Both the position numbers and the translations under genes were made by a program. Below, one piece after another: positions 45,082-54,883 of a stretch of 64,000 bases of DNA. Under the pieces are notes generated by a model, which did no database searches, was not told the DNA's origin, and was given only the letters and a program-made list of their open reading frames with translations. The stretch's first letter is position 1. Each line of letters begins with the position of its first letter. Source of the DNA: Zoogloea sp. LCSB751 (GTDB lineage Bacteria; Pseudomonadota; Gammaproteobacteria; Burkholderiales; Rhodocyclaceae); NCBI RefSeq assembly GCF_002028455.1, contig NZ_MWUM01000001.1, positions 124,001 through 188,000 of the forward strand, in the 5' to 3' direction.

Positions 45082-47034
45082 ATGGGCAGCAGCATCTTCA
45101 ATATTGGCCTCACCGGACTCAACGCCGCCCAGGCGGGGCTCATCACGACCAGCCACAACATCTCGAATGCGGGAACGGCCGGTTACAGCCGCCAGTCGAC
45201 GGTCCAGAGCACCAACCCGGCGATGTTCAGCGGTGCGGGCTTCTTCGGTGAAGGGACCAAGGTCGATACGATCAAGCGGGCCTACGACAGCTTCCTGACC
45301 AATCAGGTGCTGTCCGCCGACACCAAGTACAACGAGTACAACACCTACAGCGTGGAGATCAGTCAGATCGACAACATGCTGGCCGATGCCACGGTGGGTC
45401 TCGAGCCGGCGGTGGACTCCTTCTTCCAGGGCGTGCAGGAAGTGGCGGCCAACCCGTCGAGCATTCCTGCCCGCCAGTCGATGATCTCCACCGCGCAAAG
45501 CCTGGTCGATCGCTTCAAGAACCTGGCCACCCGCCTCAACGACATCCGCTCCGGTGTCGAGGGGCAGATCAAGGACACGGTCACCTCGATCAGCACTTAC
45601 GCGCAGGAGATCGCCGACGTCAATCGTCAGATCGCCATCGCCCAGCAGGCCGGGTCGTCCCAGCCGGCGAATGACCTGCTCGACAAGCGCGACCAGCTGG
45701 TGAAGGAATTGAATCAGCTGGTGCGGGTGTCCACCACCACGGCCAGTGACGGCTCGATGTCGGTCTTCATCGGCACCGGTCAGCCGCTGGTGGTCGGCAT
45801 CAACGCCACCAAGCTCGAGGCCCGGCCGTCCACCACCGATCCGTCCCGTCTCAACGTCAACATCATCACGCAGAGTGGCGCCCCGCTGACGGTGCCTGAA
45901 AGCCTGCTCGGCGGTGGCAAGCTCGGCGGCTTGCTGGCAATGCGGTCGGAGTCTCTCGATACGACGCAGAACCAGCTTGGTCTGATTGCCATCGGCCTGA
46001 GCTCCGCCTTCAATGCCCAGCATGCGCTTGGTCAGGATCTCAATGGCAATCTCGGCACGTCCTTCTTCACGACGCCCCCCGTCACCGTCCTGAGCGACTC
46101 CAGCGCGACCACGACCCCGCCGACGGTGCAACTGAGCAACGTCTCCAAGCTGACCGGCGATGATTACAAGCTCGTCTTCACCGACGCCATCGGCAACTAT
46201 TCGTTGACCCGTCTTTCCGACGGCATGTCGGTGAGCCCCGCGACGGTCGGCCTGTCGATCACGCCGCCGGCCACCTCCAAGCCCGGTGACAGCTTCGTCA
46301 TCCAGCCCACCCGCAACGCTGCGGCCAACATCGACGTCGCCATTTTCGACACCCGCATGATCGCCGCTGCGGCACCGATCACCGCATCGGCCACCAGCTC
46401 CAACCTGGGCTCTGCCAGCATCACGGCGCCGGTGGTGTCGAGCACGACCAATCTGGCCAGCTTCGGTACGACGGCGGCCCCGCTGACGCTGACCTACTCG
46501 GGCGGTACGCTGACCGGCTTCCCGGCCGGCCTGCCGGTCACCTACACGCCGCCCGGCGGCACGGCGGTGACGGCGGCGGCGCCAGTGGCGTCGATCCCTT
46601 ATACGAGCGGGATGACGGTCAGTTTCGGTGGCGTGTCCTTCGCGATGAACGGTGCCCCGCAAACCAACGATACGTTCAAGCTGGGGCCCAACACGGGCGG
46701 CGTGTCGGACAGCCGCAACGCGGTTCTGCTCGGCAACCTGCAGACGAGCAAGCAGCTGCTCGCCGCCAATGGCCAGCCGTCGGCAACCTTCCAGTCGGTA
46801 TATGCCCAGCTGGTCAGCGTGGTCGGCAACAAGGCCCGCGAGGTCAGCGTGAACAGCGATGCGCAGAAAAGCCTGGTGGATCAGGCGGCCCAGGCCCAGC
46901 AATCGGTGGCCGGCGTCAATCTGGATGAAGAAGCGGCCAATCTGATCCGTTATCAACAGGCGTACCAGGCGGCGGGCAAGGTCATGACCATTGCCTCCAA
47001 ACTTTTCGACCAAGTGCTGGCCCTTGGCCAGTAA
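45082..47034 (+). CDS. flgK: Hook-filament junction protein FlgK
   Basis: 650-residue HAP1. The N-terminal segment (NIGLTGLNAAQAGLITTSHN, then AGTAGYSRQ) and the C-terminal VNLDEEAANLIRYQQAYQAA heptads are typical. The central region carries a long variable serine/threonine-rich insertion, so it is longer than E. coli FlgK (about 550). It is exported with FlgN as chaperone. Confidence 0.95.
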   Translation: MGSSIFNIGLTGLNAAQAGLITTSHNISNAGTAGYSRQSTVQSTNPAMFSGAGFFGEGTKVDTIKRAYDSFLTNQVLSADTKYNEYNTYSVEISQIDNMLADATVGLEPAVDSFFQGVQEVAANPSSIPARQSMISTAQSLVDRFKNLATRLNDIRSGVEGQIKDTVTSISTYAQEIADVNRQIAIAQQAGSSQPANDLLDKRDQLVKELNQLVRVSTTTASDGSMSVFIGTGQPLVVGINATKLEARPSTTDPSRLNVNIITQSGAPLTVPESLLGGGKLGGLLAMRSESLDTTQNQLGLIAIGLSSAFNAQHALGQDLNGNLGTSFFTTPPVTVLSDSSATTTPPTVQLSNVSKLTGDDYKLVFTDAIGNYSLTRLSDGMSVSPATVGLSITPPATSKPGDSFVIQPTRNAAANIDVAIFDTRMIAAAAPITASATSSNLGSASITAPVVSSTTNLASFGTTAAPLTLTYSGGTLTGFPAGLPVTYTPPGGTAVTAAAPVASIPYTSGMTVSFGGVSFAMNGAPQTNDTFKLGPNTGGVSDSRNAVLLGNLQTSKQLLAANGQPSATFQSVYAQLVSVVGNKAREVSVNSDAQKSLVDQAAQAQQSVAGVNLDEEAANLIRYQQAYQAAGKVMTIASKLFDQVLALGQ

Positions 47035-47045
47035 GGAGCACCATC

Positions 47046-48236
47046 ATGCGAGTCACCACCGGCATGATCTTTGACAGCGGCGTCGCGCAGATCCAGTCGC
47101 AGAACAGCCAGTTGATGAAGAGCCAGAAAGAGGTTGCCACGGGGCGCCGGGTGCTGGCGCCGTCGGACGATCCCGTGGCATCGGCACGGGCGCTGGAAGT
47201 GACCCAGTCGAAGAGCGTCAATGCGCTGTACACCTCCAACCAGGGCTACGCGGCGGACCAGCTCAAGCTGGTGGACAGCAAGCTGAGTGCCGCCACGGAT
47301 CTCGTGACCTATGTGCGTACGCGTGCCGTCGAGTCCGGCAACGGCGCCTATTCCACCAGCGAGCAGTTGAGCATCGCTGCGGACATCACCCAGCAATATT
47401 CCGCCCTGCAGGGCATTGCCAATAGCCAGGACTCCACCGGCGAATACGTCTTCGGCGGTTACACCAGCAATACCCAGCCTTTCGTCGGCAGCCTGACCAC
47501 CGGCATGACCTACCAGGGCGATCAGGGCGCGCGTACCCTGCAGATCTCCTCATCGCGCAACCTGCCGGTGACCAGCTCCGGCGATGAGATCTTCAACGTC
47601 CTGCGGGCGTCCGCCGGTTCGGCCTTTGCGCTCAGTTCGGCCGGCAACACCGGCACGGCACTGGTCTCCGGCATGAGTTTGAGTGCCTATAACAACCATG
47701 CCTACGACATCAGCGTGGGGGCCGGCCCGACCTACCAGGTCTTCGACTCCACCGCCGACCCCACCCATGCGGCGCCGATCACCCCGACGGTGACGACCAG
47801 CGGTTCGGACACGACCCTCAATTTCGGTGGCGTGACGCTGACCCTGACCGGGGCGCCGGCAGCCGGAGACAGCTATTCGGTCAGTACCGTGGCCAGCGCC
47901 TTCGACATCATGGGCAATTTCGCGACCGCCCTGCAGTCGGGCAACACAGCCGTGACCCGCTTTGGGGGGCGTCAGGCCATTGCCGGCATGGATGCGGCGC
48001 AGGACAGCATTTCGCGTGTGCAGGCCGGCGTGGGCTCCCGCATGCTCGAAGTCGAAACGCAGCAGAACATCGGCAGCAGCCTGGACCTCCAGTACAGCGA
48101 AACCCTGTCACGCCTGCAGGATGCGGATTACGCATCGGCGGTGAGCAGCCTGTCCCAGCAGCAGATCTATCTGCAGGCGGCGCAGCAGAGCTTCATCAAG
48201 GTCAGCAACCTGTCTCTCTTCAATTACATCAATTAA
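47046..48236 (+). CDS. flgL: Hook-filament junction protein FlgL
   Basis: 396-residue HAP3, longer than E. coli FlgL (317). The N-terminal MRVTTGMIFDSGVAQIQSQN and LAPSDDPVASARAL, and the C-terminal LSRLQDADYASAVSSLSQQQ, are flagellin-like. It follows flgK by 11 bases in the same transcript. Confidence 0.94.
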   Translation: MRVTTGMIFDSGVAQIQSQNSQLMKSQKEVATGRRVLAPSDDPVASARALEVTQSKSVNALYTSNQGYAADQLKLVDSKLSAATDLVTYVRTRAVESGNGAYSTSEQLSIAADITQQYSALQGIANSQDSTGEYVFGGYTSNTQPFVGSLTTGMTYQGDQGARTLQISSSRNLPVTSSGDEIFNVLRASAGSAFALSSAGNTGTALVSGMSLSAYNNHAYDISVGAGPTYQVFDSTADPTHAAPITPTVTTSGSDTTLNFGGVTLTLTGAPAAGDSYSVSTVASAFDIMGNFATALQSGNTAVTRFGGRQAIAGMDAAQDSISRVQAGVGSRMLEVETQQNIGSSLDLQYSETLSRLQDADYASAVSSLSQQQIYLQAAQQSFIKVSNLSLFNYIN

Positions 48237-48240
48237 GCCG

Positions 48241-48702
48241 ATGCGGGTTCGTCTGCGATCCGTCGGGGTGCTCGGGCTCAGCCTGGCTCTTGCTGCATGC
48301 GGCAGTACGCCAGCGAAAGAGTGGGCGCTGTTGCCGGCCGGCATCCTAATGGCATCCGACGCCGGATATCTGAATGCGTCGATGCTGGCCGCGGGTGTGA
48401 TCTTCTATGTGGTCAGCGATCCCTTCGCGCCCAACTGGAGCATCGAAGAGGCCCGCCAGGGCGACGATCGCTATCTGCTGGCCCTGCGCCTGAAGGCCAT
48501 TCATTCCGGGGGCGACGGCGAGGCCCGCCAGGTGTTCAAGCGCCGGGCGGCACAACTGGCCGGACAGCCGGGCTTTGCTTCCTACGAGGTGATTTCCTGG
48601 CAGGAAGGGCTCGAAAGCACCCGTCCGTTTGCCCAGCGGGTTGCTTTTGGCGAGTTGCGTCTGGTTCGTGCGGAACCCTCGCCGGGCGTTCCGGTGCGAT
48701 AA
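48241..48702 (+). CDS. Putative lipoprotein, unknown function
   Basis: 153-residue protein beginning with a signal peptide and lipobox LAAC (cysteine near residue 20). After a short hydrophobic stretch it contains DPFAPNWSIEEARQGDDRYL and a basic C-terminal region. I do not recognise the family. It starts four bases after the flgL stop, so it is probably translated from the same late flagellar mRNA. An outer-membrane or periplasmic role linked to the flagellum is possible but unproven. Confidence 0.8.
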   Translation: MRVRLRSVGVLGLSLALAACGSTPAKEWALLPAGILMASDAGYLNASMLAAGVIFYVVSDPFAPNWSIEEARQGDDRYLLALRLKAIHSGGDGEARQVFKRRAAQLAGQPGFASYEVISWQEGLESTRPFAQRVAFGELRLVRAEPSPGVPVR

Positions 48703-48795
48703 GCGTCACACCGCCGTGCCTGCAAGTGTTTCGGAGCCTTGCGGGACGGGGCCGAGTTTCGTATGGTGCGCGCTTCGACCGCTGGAATTGCTGAT

Positions 48796-49101
48796 ATGGA
48801 CCGAATGACCGAAAGGCGGAAGGATCGCCGCATTCCGCTGGGCTGCAAGGTGGGCATCCGGCCCTACGGCGGCGGGCCGACCGTGGTCGGTACATGCATC
48901 GAGCTGGGCGTCGGTGGCATGACGATCCATTCCAGCCATGTGCCGCGCATGGATGAAGTCTTCGAAGTCGCGGTGCTCCCACCGGAGAGTGGTGGTGCCT
49001 ACATGCCCCTGCATGCGCGGGTACGCGTGCGACGCTGCCATGGTCTGGAGCAGGCCGGTGTTTACGAGATGGGCGTGGAAATCATCGAAATCATCCGCTG
49101 A
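48796..49101 (+). CDS. Single PilZ-domain protein
   Basis: 101-residue protein that is essentially one PilZ domain. The first c-di-GMP motif is present as RRKDRR at about 7-12. The second, normally D/N-x-S-x-x-G, reads ELGVGGM, so the acidic and serine positions are altered and binding may be weak. The ATG at 48796 is used; a longer frame starts 19 codons earlier in poorly conserved sequence. The closeness to flgL and to a GGDEF-EAL gene suggests a role in motility control by c-di-GMP. Confidence 0.8.
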   Translation: MDRMTERRKDRRIPLGCKVGIRPYGGGPTVVGTCIELGVGGMTIHSSHVPRMDEVFEVAVLPPESGGAYMPLHARVRVRRCHGLEQAGVYEMGVEIIEIIR

Positions 49102-49132
49102 GGGACTTCCGCAGGACGGGATGTTGTCTCGG

Positions 49133-51721
49133 TCAACCGGTCGTGACCAGTGCTGCGCCTTCTGCCGGATGGCCGGCAAAGAACGGCAGCTTTTCAAACT
49201 CTTCCGCCGGGCACGGCTTGCCCAGGTGGTAGCCCTGCAGGACATCCACCTCCAGTTGTTCGAGCGTCGAAGCGGTGGCTTCATCTTCGACGCCTTCCGC
49301 CACGGTACGCAGGCCCAGGGCCCGGGCCAGGTTGACGATGGCCTGCAGGATGCGCAGGCCGTCCGGCGTATGGACCCGCTGCACGAAGGAAATGTCGATC
49401 TTCAGTTCGCCGACCGGCAACTCGTGCAGTTGGGACAGGGAAGCGTAACCCGTGCCGAAGTCGTCGATCGACAGCGTGAAGCCGGTCTGCACCAGCTGGC
49501 GCAGGCGCTCCTCGGCGCATTCCACCTCCATCAGCGCCACTGACTCGGTCACTTCCAGGATCAGGGCGGCGGCTGGCAGGCCGTAGTTGTTCGCATCTGC
49601 CAGCAGGGTGTCGACGAAATCCGGTGCAAACAGCTGGCGCTTGGAGATGTTCAGGGACAGCTGCAGGTCCGGGCGCAACCGGTACCACTGGGCGAACTGC
49701 TCGAGCGCCTGGCGACGCACCAGCTGGCCGAGATCGTGGATCAGGCCGAGGGTCTCCGCCATCGGGATGAAGGTGCCCGGGGAGATCCAGCCTAGATCCG
49801 CGTCGTGCCAGCGGGCCAGTGCTTCGGCGCCAGTCAGCGGGCGCGTGCCGTTGGCGTCCGGCGTGGCGGCGAACTGGGGCTGGAACCAGCTGGTGATGCG
49901 GCCGTCGCGGATCGCCTGGGCCAGCCGCGACTGGATGTAGAGTTCCTTCTTGCCGAGCCCGCGGGCCGACATGTCGGAGAACAGCTGGAAATTGTTGCGG
50001 CCCTGGGACTTGGCATAGAACATCGCCCGGTCGGCATGGGCCAGCAGGGTGTCCACGCTGTCGCTGTCGTCCGGGTAGAGGGAGATCCCCATGCTGAAGG
50101 TGGCATTGATGGGCTGGCCTTCCAGCTCATAGGTCTGCTGCATCACGCCGACCAGCTTGCGGGCCACCTGGCGGGCGTCTTCCGCACTGCTCAGGCCGGG
50201 CAGCAGGGCGACGAACTCATCACCGCCCCAGCGGGCGATGGTATCGCCGTCGCGCAGACTCTTCTCGAGCGCCTTGGCCATGCTCAGCAGCAGCGCGTCG
50301 CCGGTCTTGTGGCCGTAGGCATCGTTGATGTTCTTGAAGTGGTCGAGGTCGATGAAGCACACGGCAAGCCGCGCATTGGTGCGCCGTGCCAGCTGGACGG
50401 ATTTCTTGATGCGGTCTTCCAGCAGGACCCGGTTGGGCAGGCCGGTGAGTGCGTCGTGCAGGGCCATGTGGGCGATGTGGCGTTCCTGCAGATAGGTCTT
50501 GGTGATGTCACGCAGCACGCCCCGGATGCCGACCAGCTGCGCTTCTTCGTTGCGTTCTGCGACGAAGCGGCATTCCATCCATTGTTCGTAGGCGGCGTCG
50601 GCCATGATGCGGAAGCGGCCGTGGAACTCGTCCTTGTGGCCGTTGTGCAGGTCGCCCAGGCATTTCAGGAAGGCATTGCGGTCGTCCATGTGGATGGCTT
50701 CGGCCAGCGGACCGTTGCCCGGTACATTGCCGATGAGATGCCACCAGCCGCTGTTGGCACTGGAGATGCGGCCGTCGGGCAGCAGTTCCAGCACGGCCTC
50801 GTCGAGCATGTCGAGGGTCCGCACGAAGGAGTGCTGCTCCGCGGCCCACAGCTTCTCCTTGGCCAGTGCCCGGTTGAGTGCGGCGAAGGGCTGGTGCACG
50901 CTGTCGACGAAAACCGCCCGGTAGATGAAGCCGTAGGAAATGACCTTGTAGATGTGGCCGACGAAATTGAAGATGTCGCTGACCGATGCGTACAGGGTGA
51001 AGCACAGTTCGGACAGGGCGGCGATTGCCGCGGCGGCGAACAGGTCTGCCGCATTGTGGGCGGCGCCGCGGCGGGCCTGCCGGTAAAACAGCACGGCCGA
51101 GAGCCCGTAGAGGATGATCAGTCCATACTCGCTGTTGATCTTCAGGCGGGTCAGGCCGCTTTCCTGAACGAAGAAGGCCGGCAGGCTGGCGGCATTGAAC
51201 AGCTCCAGCCAATACACCGCGCCGACGTAGCCGAACACCGCTGCCAGCAGGCCGTAGCGGGAATGGCTGCGCAGCATGGGCTGCCACGGGCGGGCTGCAG
51301 CCATCAGCAAGCCGATGGCCACCAGAGTGCGGGCGGCCAGCCAGAAGACGATGGCCTTCTGGGGGCTGGACGGGGTGACGAAGTCCGGCATGCCGCGGTA
51401 GCCGAACATGTGCCCGAAATCGAGCAGAGCCGTGCCCAGGAGCACGGCGCCGAGCAGGACCACATTGCCCGGTCGGGTGTGGGAGTACGCGTTCCAGGCA
51501 ATGCCGAAGACCAGCATCGACACGATGATCGATGCGGTTTCCATGCCTGCGTGCAAAGGGAGGAAGCGTCCCAGGCCCAGATCCACGCCCCCTTCCTGCA
51601 GCCAGAGCAGGAGATACAGCAGGGTCAGCGTACCCAGCCAGTAAAAGGCCTGGGTCAGGTCCTGGGGGCGGGATGGGAGCAGGGGGGGCGAATTTTCAAC
51701 ACGCATCGGGACGCCAGGCAC
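49133..51721 (-). CDS. MASE3-PAS-GGDEF-EAL c-di-GMP protein
   Basis: 862-residue inner-membrane protein. About eight membrane helices forming a MASE3 sensor (about 20-290) precede a PAS domain (about 300-410), a GGDEF domain with intact RWGGDEF (499-503), and an EAL domain with EALARW (from 633), EVTES, DDFGTGYASL, EGVED and QGYHLGKP. Both catalytic motifs look intact, so it may make or break c-di-GMP. It converges on the PilZ gene. The GTG at 51721 or the ATG at 51706 may be the start; neither has a strong ribosome site. Confidence 0.92.
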   Translation of the reverse strand: MPGVPMRVENSPPLLPSRPQDLTQAFYWLGTLTLLYLLLWLQEGGVDLGLGRFLPLHAGMETASIIVSMLVFGIAWNAYSHTRPGNVVLLGAVLLGTALLDFGHMFGYRGMPDFVTPSSPQKAIVFWLAARTLVAIGLLMAAARPWQPMLRSHSRYGLLAAVFGYVGAVYWLELFNAASLPAFFVQESGLTRLKINSEYGLIILYGLSAVLFYRQARRGAAHNAADLFAAAAIAALSELCFTLYASVSDIFNFVGHIYKVISYGFIYRAVFVDSVHQPFAALNRALAKEKLWAAEQHSFVRTLDMLDEAVLELLPDGRISSANSGWWHLIGNVPGNGPLAEAIHMDDRNAFLKCLGDLHNGHKDEFHGRFRIMADAAYEQWMECRFVAERNEEAQLVGIRGVLRDITKTYLQERHIAHMALHDALTGLPNRVLLEDRIKKSVQLARRTNARLAVCFIDLDHFKNINDAYGHKTGDALLLSMAKALEKSLRDGDTIARWGGDEFVALLPGLSSAEDARQVARKLVGVMQQTYELEGQPINATFSMGISLYPDDSDSVDTLLAHADRAMFYAKSQGRNNFQLFSDMSARGLGKKELYIQSRLAQAIRDGRITSWFQPQFAATPDANGTRPLTGAEALARWHDADLGWISPGTFIPMAETLGLIHDLGQLVRRQALEQFAQWYRLRPDLQLSLNISKRQLFAPDFVDTLLADANNYGLPAAALILEVTESVALMEVECAEERLRQLVQTGFTLSIDDFGTGYASLSQLHELPVGELKIDISFVQRVHTPDGLRILQAIVNLARALGLRTVAEGVEDEATASTLEQLEVDVLQGYHLGKPCPAEEFEKLPFFAGHPAEGAALVTTG

Positions 51722-51852
51722 ACGGACAAGAGCGGGGGGACGGATATCAGGTGAACACTAATATCACAAAGTGTTGACATGACGGCGAAGCGCGCTGGCT
51801 TGGGCGTGAAATATGGCGTTATGTGCCTGCAATTATGGCAAAGGCACGGCGC

Positions 51853-52635
51853 TTAATGCTGGTGGTGTGTGTCCGGCAGACCGATTTCCCGTGCGGACTG
51901 GGGGCCGATAAGGGTTTGCGCCAGGCTGTCGGGGATCCTTGCCCGGTCGATGTCGAGCGGGATGCGGCCGGCCATGATTTCTGCGGTCTGTTGCGGGTGA
52001 AGCGGCTGTTGCTGTGGGTCGGCATAGCCGTCGGGAAAGCGCGGAGCGAGGCTGTGGGGGTCGTACTTGTCGGTGGCTCCGAGGGTGTGCAGCAGTTCGT
52101 GGGCAATGACCACGGCGTTGCGCTGGCGCTCGCTGCGGCTGGCGAATACCTTCACGACGCCGATCTTGCCTTTCTCGAGACCGACCGAGTGATCCAGCGA
52201 AGGTGTCAGCACTGGGTCGTGATAAAGCAGGAACAGGCGTACGTCCGGCCGGGGGCCGGGGGCCGTGTCGTGACGCCAGGCCCAGAAGCGCAGCTGCAGG
52301 CTCCAGCCTATCGTCGTCAAGGCATTACCGCCGGCGGGGAAGGGTGGTGGCTGGCTGCCGAGCGGCGGCGCCAGGCTGATGGCCAGCGGCCGCAACAGGG
52401 GGCGCCCGTGACGTTGCAGCTCCGCTTCCAGCCAGTCGCCGATCACCGAGAAGTCCTCGGGTTTCAGGTCGGTGACGATGCGCCGGCTTGTATCGGACGG
52501 GTCGGCAGCGATCGGATAGATCGTCACATGCAGCGTGTTTTCCCAGGCCGTTGTGCGGGCCGTGGATTTCCAGTTGCCGACGATCACGGTGGCGAGGATG
52601 AACAGCAGGATGGCGATGCGGAGCTTGCGGAACAT
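51853..52635 (-). CDS. Membrane-anchored zincin-like metalloprotease, putative
   Basis: 260-residue protein with an uncleaved signal or membrane anchor (about 6-21). The rest is predicted periplasmic. The metal-binding motif HELLHTLGATD is at 179-189, with H179, H183 and D189 as the likely ligands and E180 as the catalytic base. The H-E-x-x-H-x-x-G-x-x-D spacing is that of snapalysin-type metzincins. I do not recognise a named family and the substrate is unknown. It is a single gene bounded by a terminator on its upstream side. Confidence 0.7.
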   Translation of the reverse strand: MFRKLRIAILLFILATVIVGNWKSTARTTAWENTLHVTIYPIAADPSDTSRRIVTDLKPEDFSVIGDWLEAELQRHGRPLLRPLAISLAPPLGSQPPPFPAGGNALTTIGWSLQLRFWAWRHDTAPGPRPDVRLFLLYHDPVLTPSLDHSVGLEKGKIGVVKVFASRSERQRNAVVIAHELLHTLGATDKYDPHSLAPRFPDGYADPQQQPLHPQQTAEIMAGRIPLDIDRARIPDSLAQTLIGPQSAREIGLPDTHHQH

Positions 52636-52710
52636 GGAGAATCGCTGGGGTGCCGCGAGGGCGGCTTCCGGAAAGAGCCCGGATTATGCCAAAAGATTTT
52701 GTGCGGACCG

Positions 52711-52738
52711 AAAAAAAGCCCGGCCAGACGGCCGGGCT
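52711..52738 (-). terminator. Rho-independent terminator of the fumarase operon
   Basis: On the minus strand the stem AGCCCGGCC/GGCCGGGCT with a four-base loop (52717-52738) is followed by a run of T (52716-52711). It lies 22 bases beyond the fumarase stop. Confidence 0.92.
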
Positions 52739-52760
52739 CGGGTGCTGCGCTGGGGCGTGA

Positions 52761-54296
52761 TCAGGCGACGGTGACCGGGATCTTGCCGATCTTGGCCTGC
52801 CATTCCTTCGGGCCGGTGTTGTGCACGCTGGTGCCGGAGGAGTCCACCGCCACGGTGACGGGCATGTCCTGCACGTCGAACTCGTAGATGGCTTCCATGC
52901 CCAGGTCGGCAAAGCCGACGACCTTGGCCGACTTGATGGCCTTGGCCACCAGATAGGCGGCACCGCCGACGGCCATCAGGTAGGCGGACTTGTTGTCCTT
53001 GATCGCCTCGATGGCCGCCGGGCCGCGCTCGGACTTGCCGATCATGGAGATCAGGCCGGTCTTCTCGAGCATCATGCGGGTGAACTTGTCCATGCGGGTG
53101 GCGGTGGTCGGGCCGGCGGGGCCGACGACCTCGTCACGCACCGGATCCACCGGGCCGACGTAGTAGATCACGCGGTTGGTGAAGTCGACGGGCAGCTTCT
53201 CGCCCTTGGCCAGCATGTCGGCGATGCGCTTGTGGGCGGCGTCGCGGCCGGTCAGCATCTTGCCGTTGAGGAGCAGCTTCTGGCCCGGCTTCCAGGCGGC
53301 GACTTCTTCCTTGGTCAGGGTGTCGAGATTGACGCGGATGGCCGACTTGAGGTCCGGCGTCCAGGTCACGGCGGGCCAGTCTTCCAGCTTCGGCGGCTCG
53401 ATCTTGGCCGGGCCGGAGCCATCCAGGTGGAAGTGGCAGTGGCGGGTGGCGGCGCAGTTGGGCACCAGCGCGACCGGCAGGTTGGCGGCGTGGCAGGGGT
53501 AATCCAGCACCTTCACGTCGAGCACGGTGGTCAGGCCACCGAGGCCCTGGGCGCCGACGCCCAGCGCATTGACCTTCTCGTACAGCTCCAGGCGCAGCTC
53601 TTCGGCGCGGGTGAGGGCGGCGCCGGAGGCTGCCTTCTCCTTCAGCTCATGGATGTTCACCGGCGCCATGATGGATTCCTTGGCGAGCAGCATGGCCTTT
53701 TCGGGCGTGCCGCCGATGCCGATGCCGATGATGCCCGGCGGACACCAGCCGGCGCCCATCTCGGGGATCTTGTGCAGGACCCAGTCGACGAGGTCGTCGG
53801 ACGGGTTGAGCATCGCGAACTTGGACTTGGCTTCGGAGCCGCCGCCCTTGGCCGCACAGATCACTTCCACATGGTGGCCTTCGACGATCTCGAAGTGCAC
53901 CACGGCCGGGGTGTTGTCCTTGGTGTTCTTGCGGGCACCGGCGGGGTCGGCCAGCACGGAGGCGCGCAGGGGGTTCTCGGGGTTGCTGTAGGCGCGGCGC
54001 ACGCCTTCGTTGATCATCTCCTGGATGCTCATCGTGGCGTCCGGCCAGCTGACCTGCATGCCGACCTTGATGAACACCATACCGATGCCGGTGTCCTGGC
54101 AGATCGGGCGATGGCCTTCGGCGGCCATGCGGGAGTTGGTCAGGATCTGGGCGATGGCGTCCTTGGCGGCGGGGGATTCCTCGCGCTCATAGGCTTCACC
54201 CAGGGCTTTGATGTAGTCCAGCGGGTGGTAGTAGCTGATGTACTGGAAGGCGTCCGCGACGGACTGGATCAGGTCTTCCTGTTTGATGGCGGTCAT
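52761..54296 (-). CDS. fumA: Class I fumarate hydratase
   Basis: 511-residue iron-sulfur fumarase of the citric acid cycle, which converts fumarate to malate. Conserved cysteine segments for the [4Fe-4S] cluster are present (RPICQDTGIG, GAGWCPPGII, DYPCHAANLPVALVPNCAAT). The C-terminal half has YYVGPVDPVRDEVVGPAGPT, typical of the fused alpha-beta form (FumA/FumB). It follows the YqhA-type gene by 27 bases and is likely co-transcribed with it. Class I enzymes are oxygen-sensitive. Confidence 0.95.
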   Translation of the reverse strand: MTAIKQEDLIQSVADAFQYISYYHPLDYIKALGEAYEREESPAAKDAIAQILTNSRMAAEGHRPICQDTGIGMVFIKVGMQVSWPDATMSIQEMINEGVRRAYSNPENPLRASVLADPAGARKNTKDNTPAVVHFEIVEGHHVEVICAAKGGGSEAKSKFAMLNPSDDLVDWVLHKIPEMGAGWCPPGIIGIGIGGTPEKAMLLAKESIMAPVNIHELKEKAASGAALTRAEELRLELYEKVNALGVGAQGLGGLTTVLDVKVLDYPCHAANLPVALVPNCAATRHCHFHLDGSGPAKIEPPKLEDWPAVTWTPDLKSAIRVNLDTLTKEEVAAWKPGQKLLLNGKMLTGRDAAHKRIADMLAKGEKLPVDFTNRVIYYVGPVDPVRDEVVGPAGPTTATRMDKFTRMMLEKTGLISMIGKSERGPAAIEAIKDNKSAYLMAVGGAAYLVAKAIKSAKVVGFADLGMEAIYEFDVQDMPVTVAVDSSGTSVHNTGPKEWQAKIGKIPVTVA

Positions 54297-54323
54297 GCGT
54301 GAAGCTCCCTCTACGTGATGTCG

Positions 54324-54854
54324 TTAGTGTTTGGACAGCAGGACGGTCTGGTTCATGATCTTGTCGACCATCGCCATGGCGAGGGCCGAGAAGAGGAATA
54401 CGACGTGGATGATCACCTGCCACTGGATCGTGTGCTCGGGCAGGTTGCCGGCATTGATGAAGGTCTTCAGCAGGTGGATCGACGAGATGCCGATGATGGC
54501 GGTGGACAGCTTGATCTTCAGCACGCCGGCGTTCACGTGGGATAGCCACTCCGGCTGGTCCGGGTGGTTCTCCAGGTCGAGGCGCGACACGAAGGTCTCG
54601 TAGCCGCCGATGATGACCATGATCAGCAGGTTGGCGATCATCACCACGTCGATCAGGCCGAGCACCACCAGCATGGTCTCGGTTTCGCTGATGTGGCCGC
54701 CGGCTTCGACGACGGAACTGACCAGATGGAACAGCTCCGCCATGAACAGATAAACATAGATGCCCTGGGCCACGACCAGACCGAGGTAGAGCGGGGCCTG
54801 GAGCCAGCGGCTCCAGAAAATGAAGCGTTCTATTTGTTGCGGACCGTTGCTCAT
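54324..54854 (-). CDS. YqhA-family (UPF0114) membrane protein
   Basis: 176-residue inner-membrane protein with about four helices. The family start ([20 protein letters not shown]) and conserved [20 protein letters not shown] are clear. The ATG at 54854 gives the family-typical N-terminus; longer frames add unrelated residues. Its function is unknown. It precedes fumA in the same transcript. Confidence 0.85.
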   Translation of the reverse strand: MSNGPQQIERFIFWSRWLQAPLYLGLVVAQGIYVYLFMAELFHLVSSVVEAGGHISETETMLVVLGLIDVVMIANLLIMVIIGGYETFVSRLDLENHPDQPEWLSHVNAGVLKIKLSTAIIGISSIHLLKTFINAGNLPEHTIQWQVIIHVVFLFSALAMAMVDKIMNQTVLLSKH

Positions 54855-54883
54855 GATGATGGGCTGCAGTTTGGGGACCCCGG

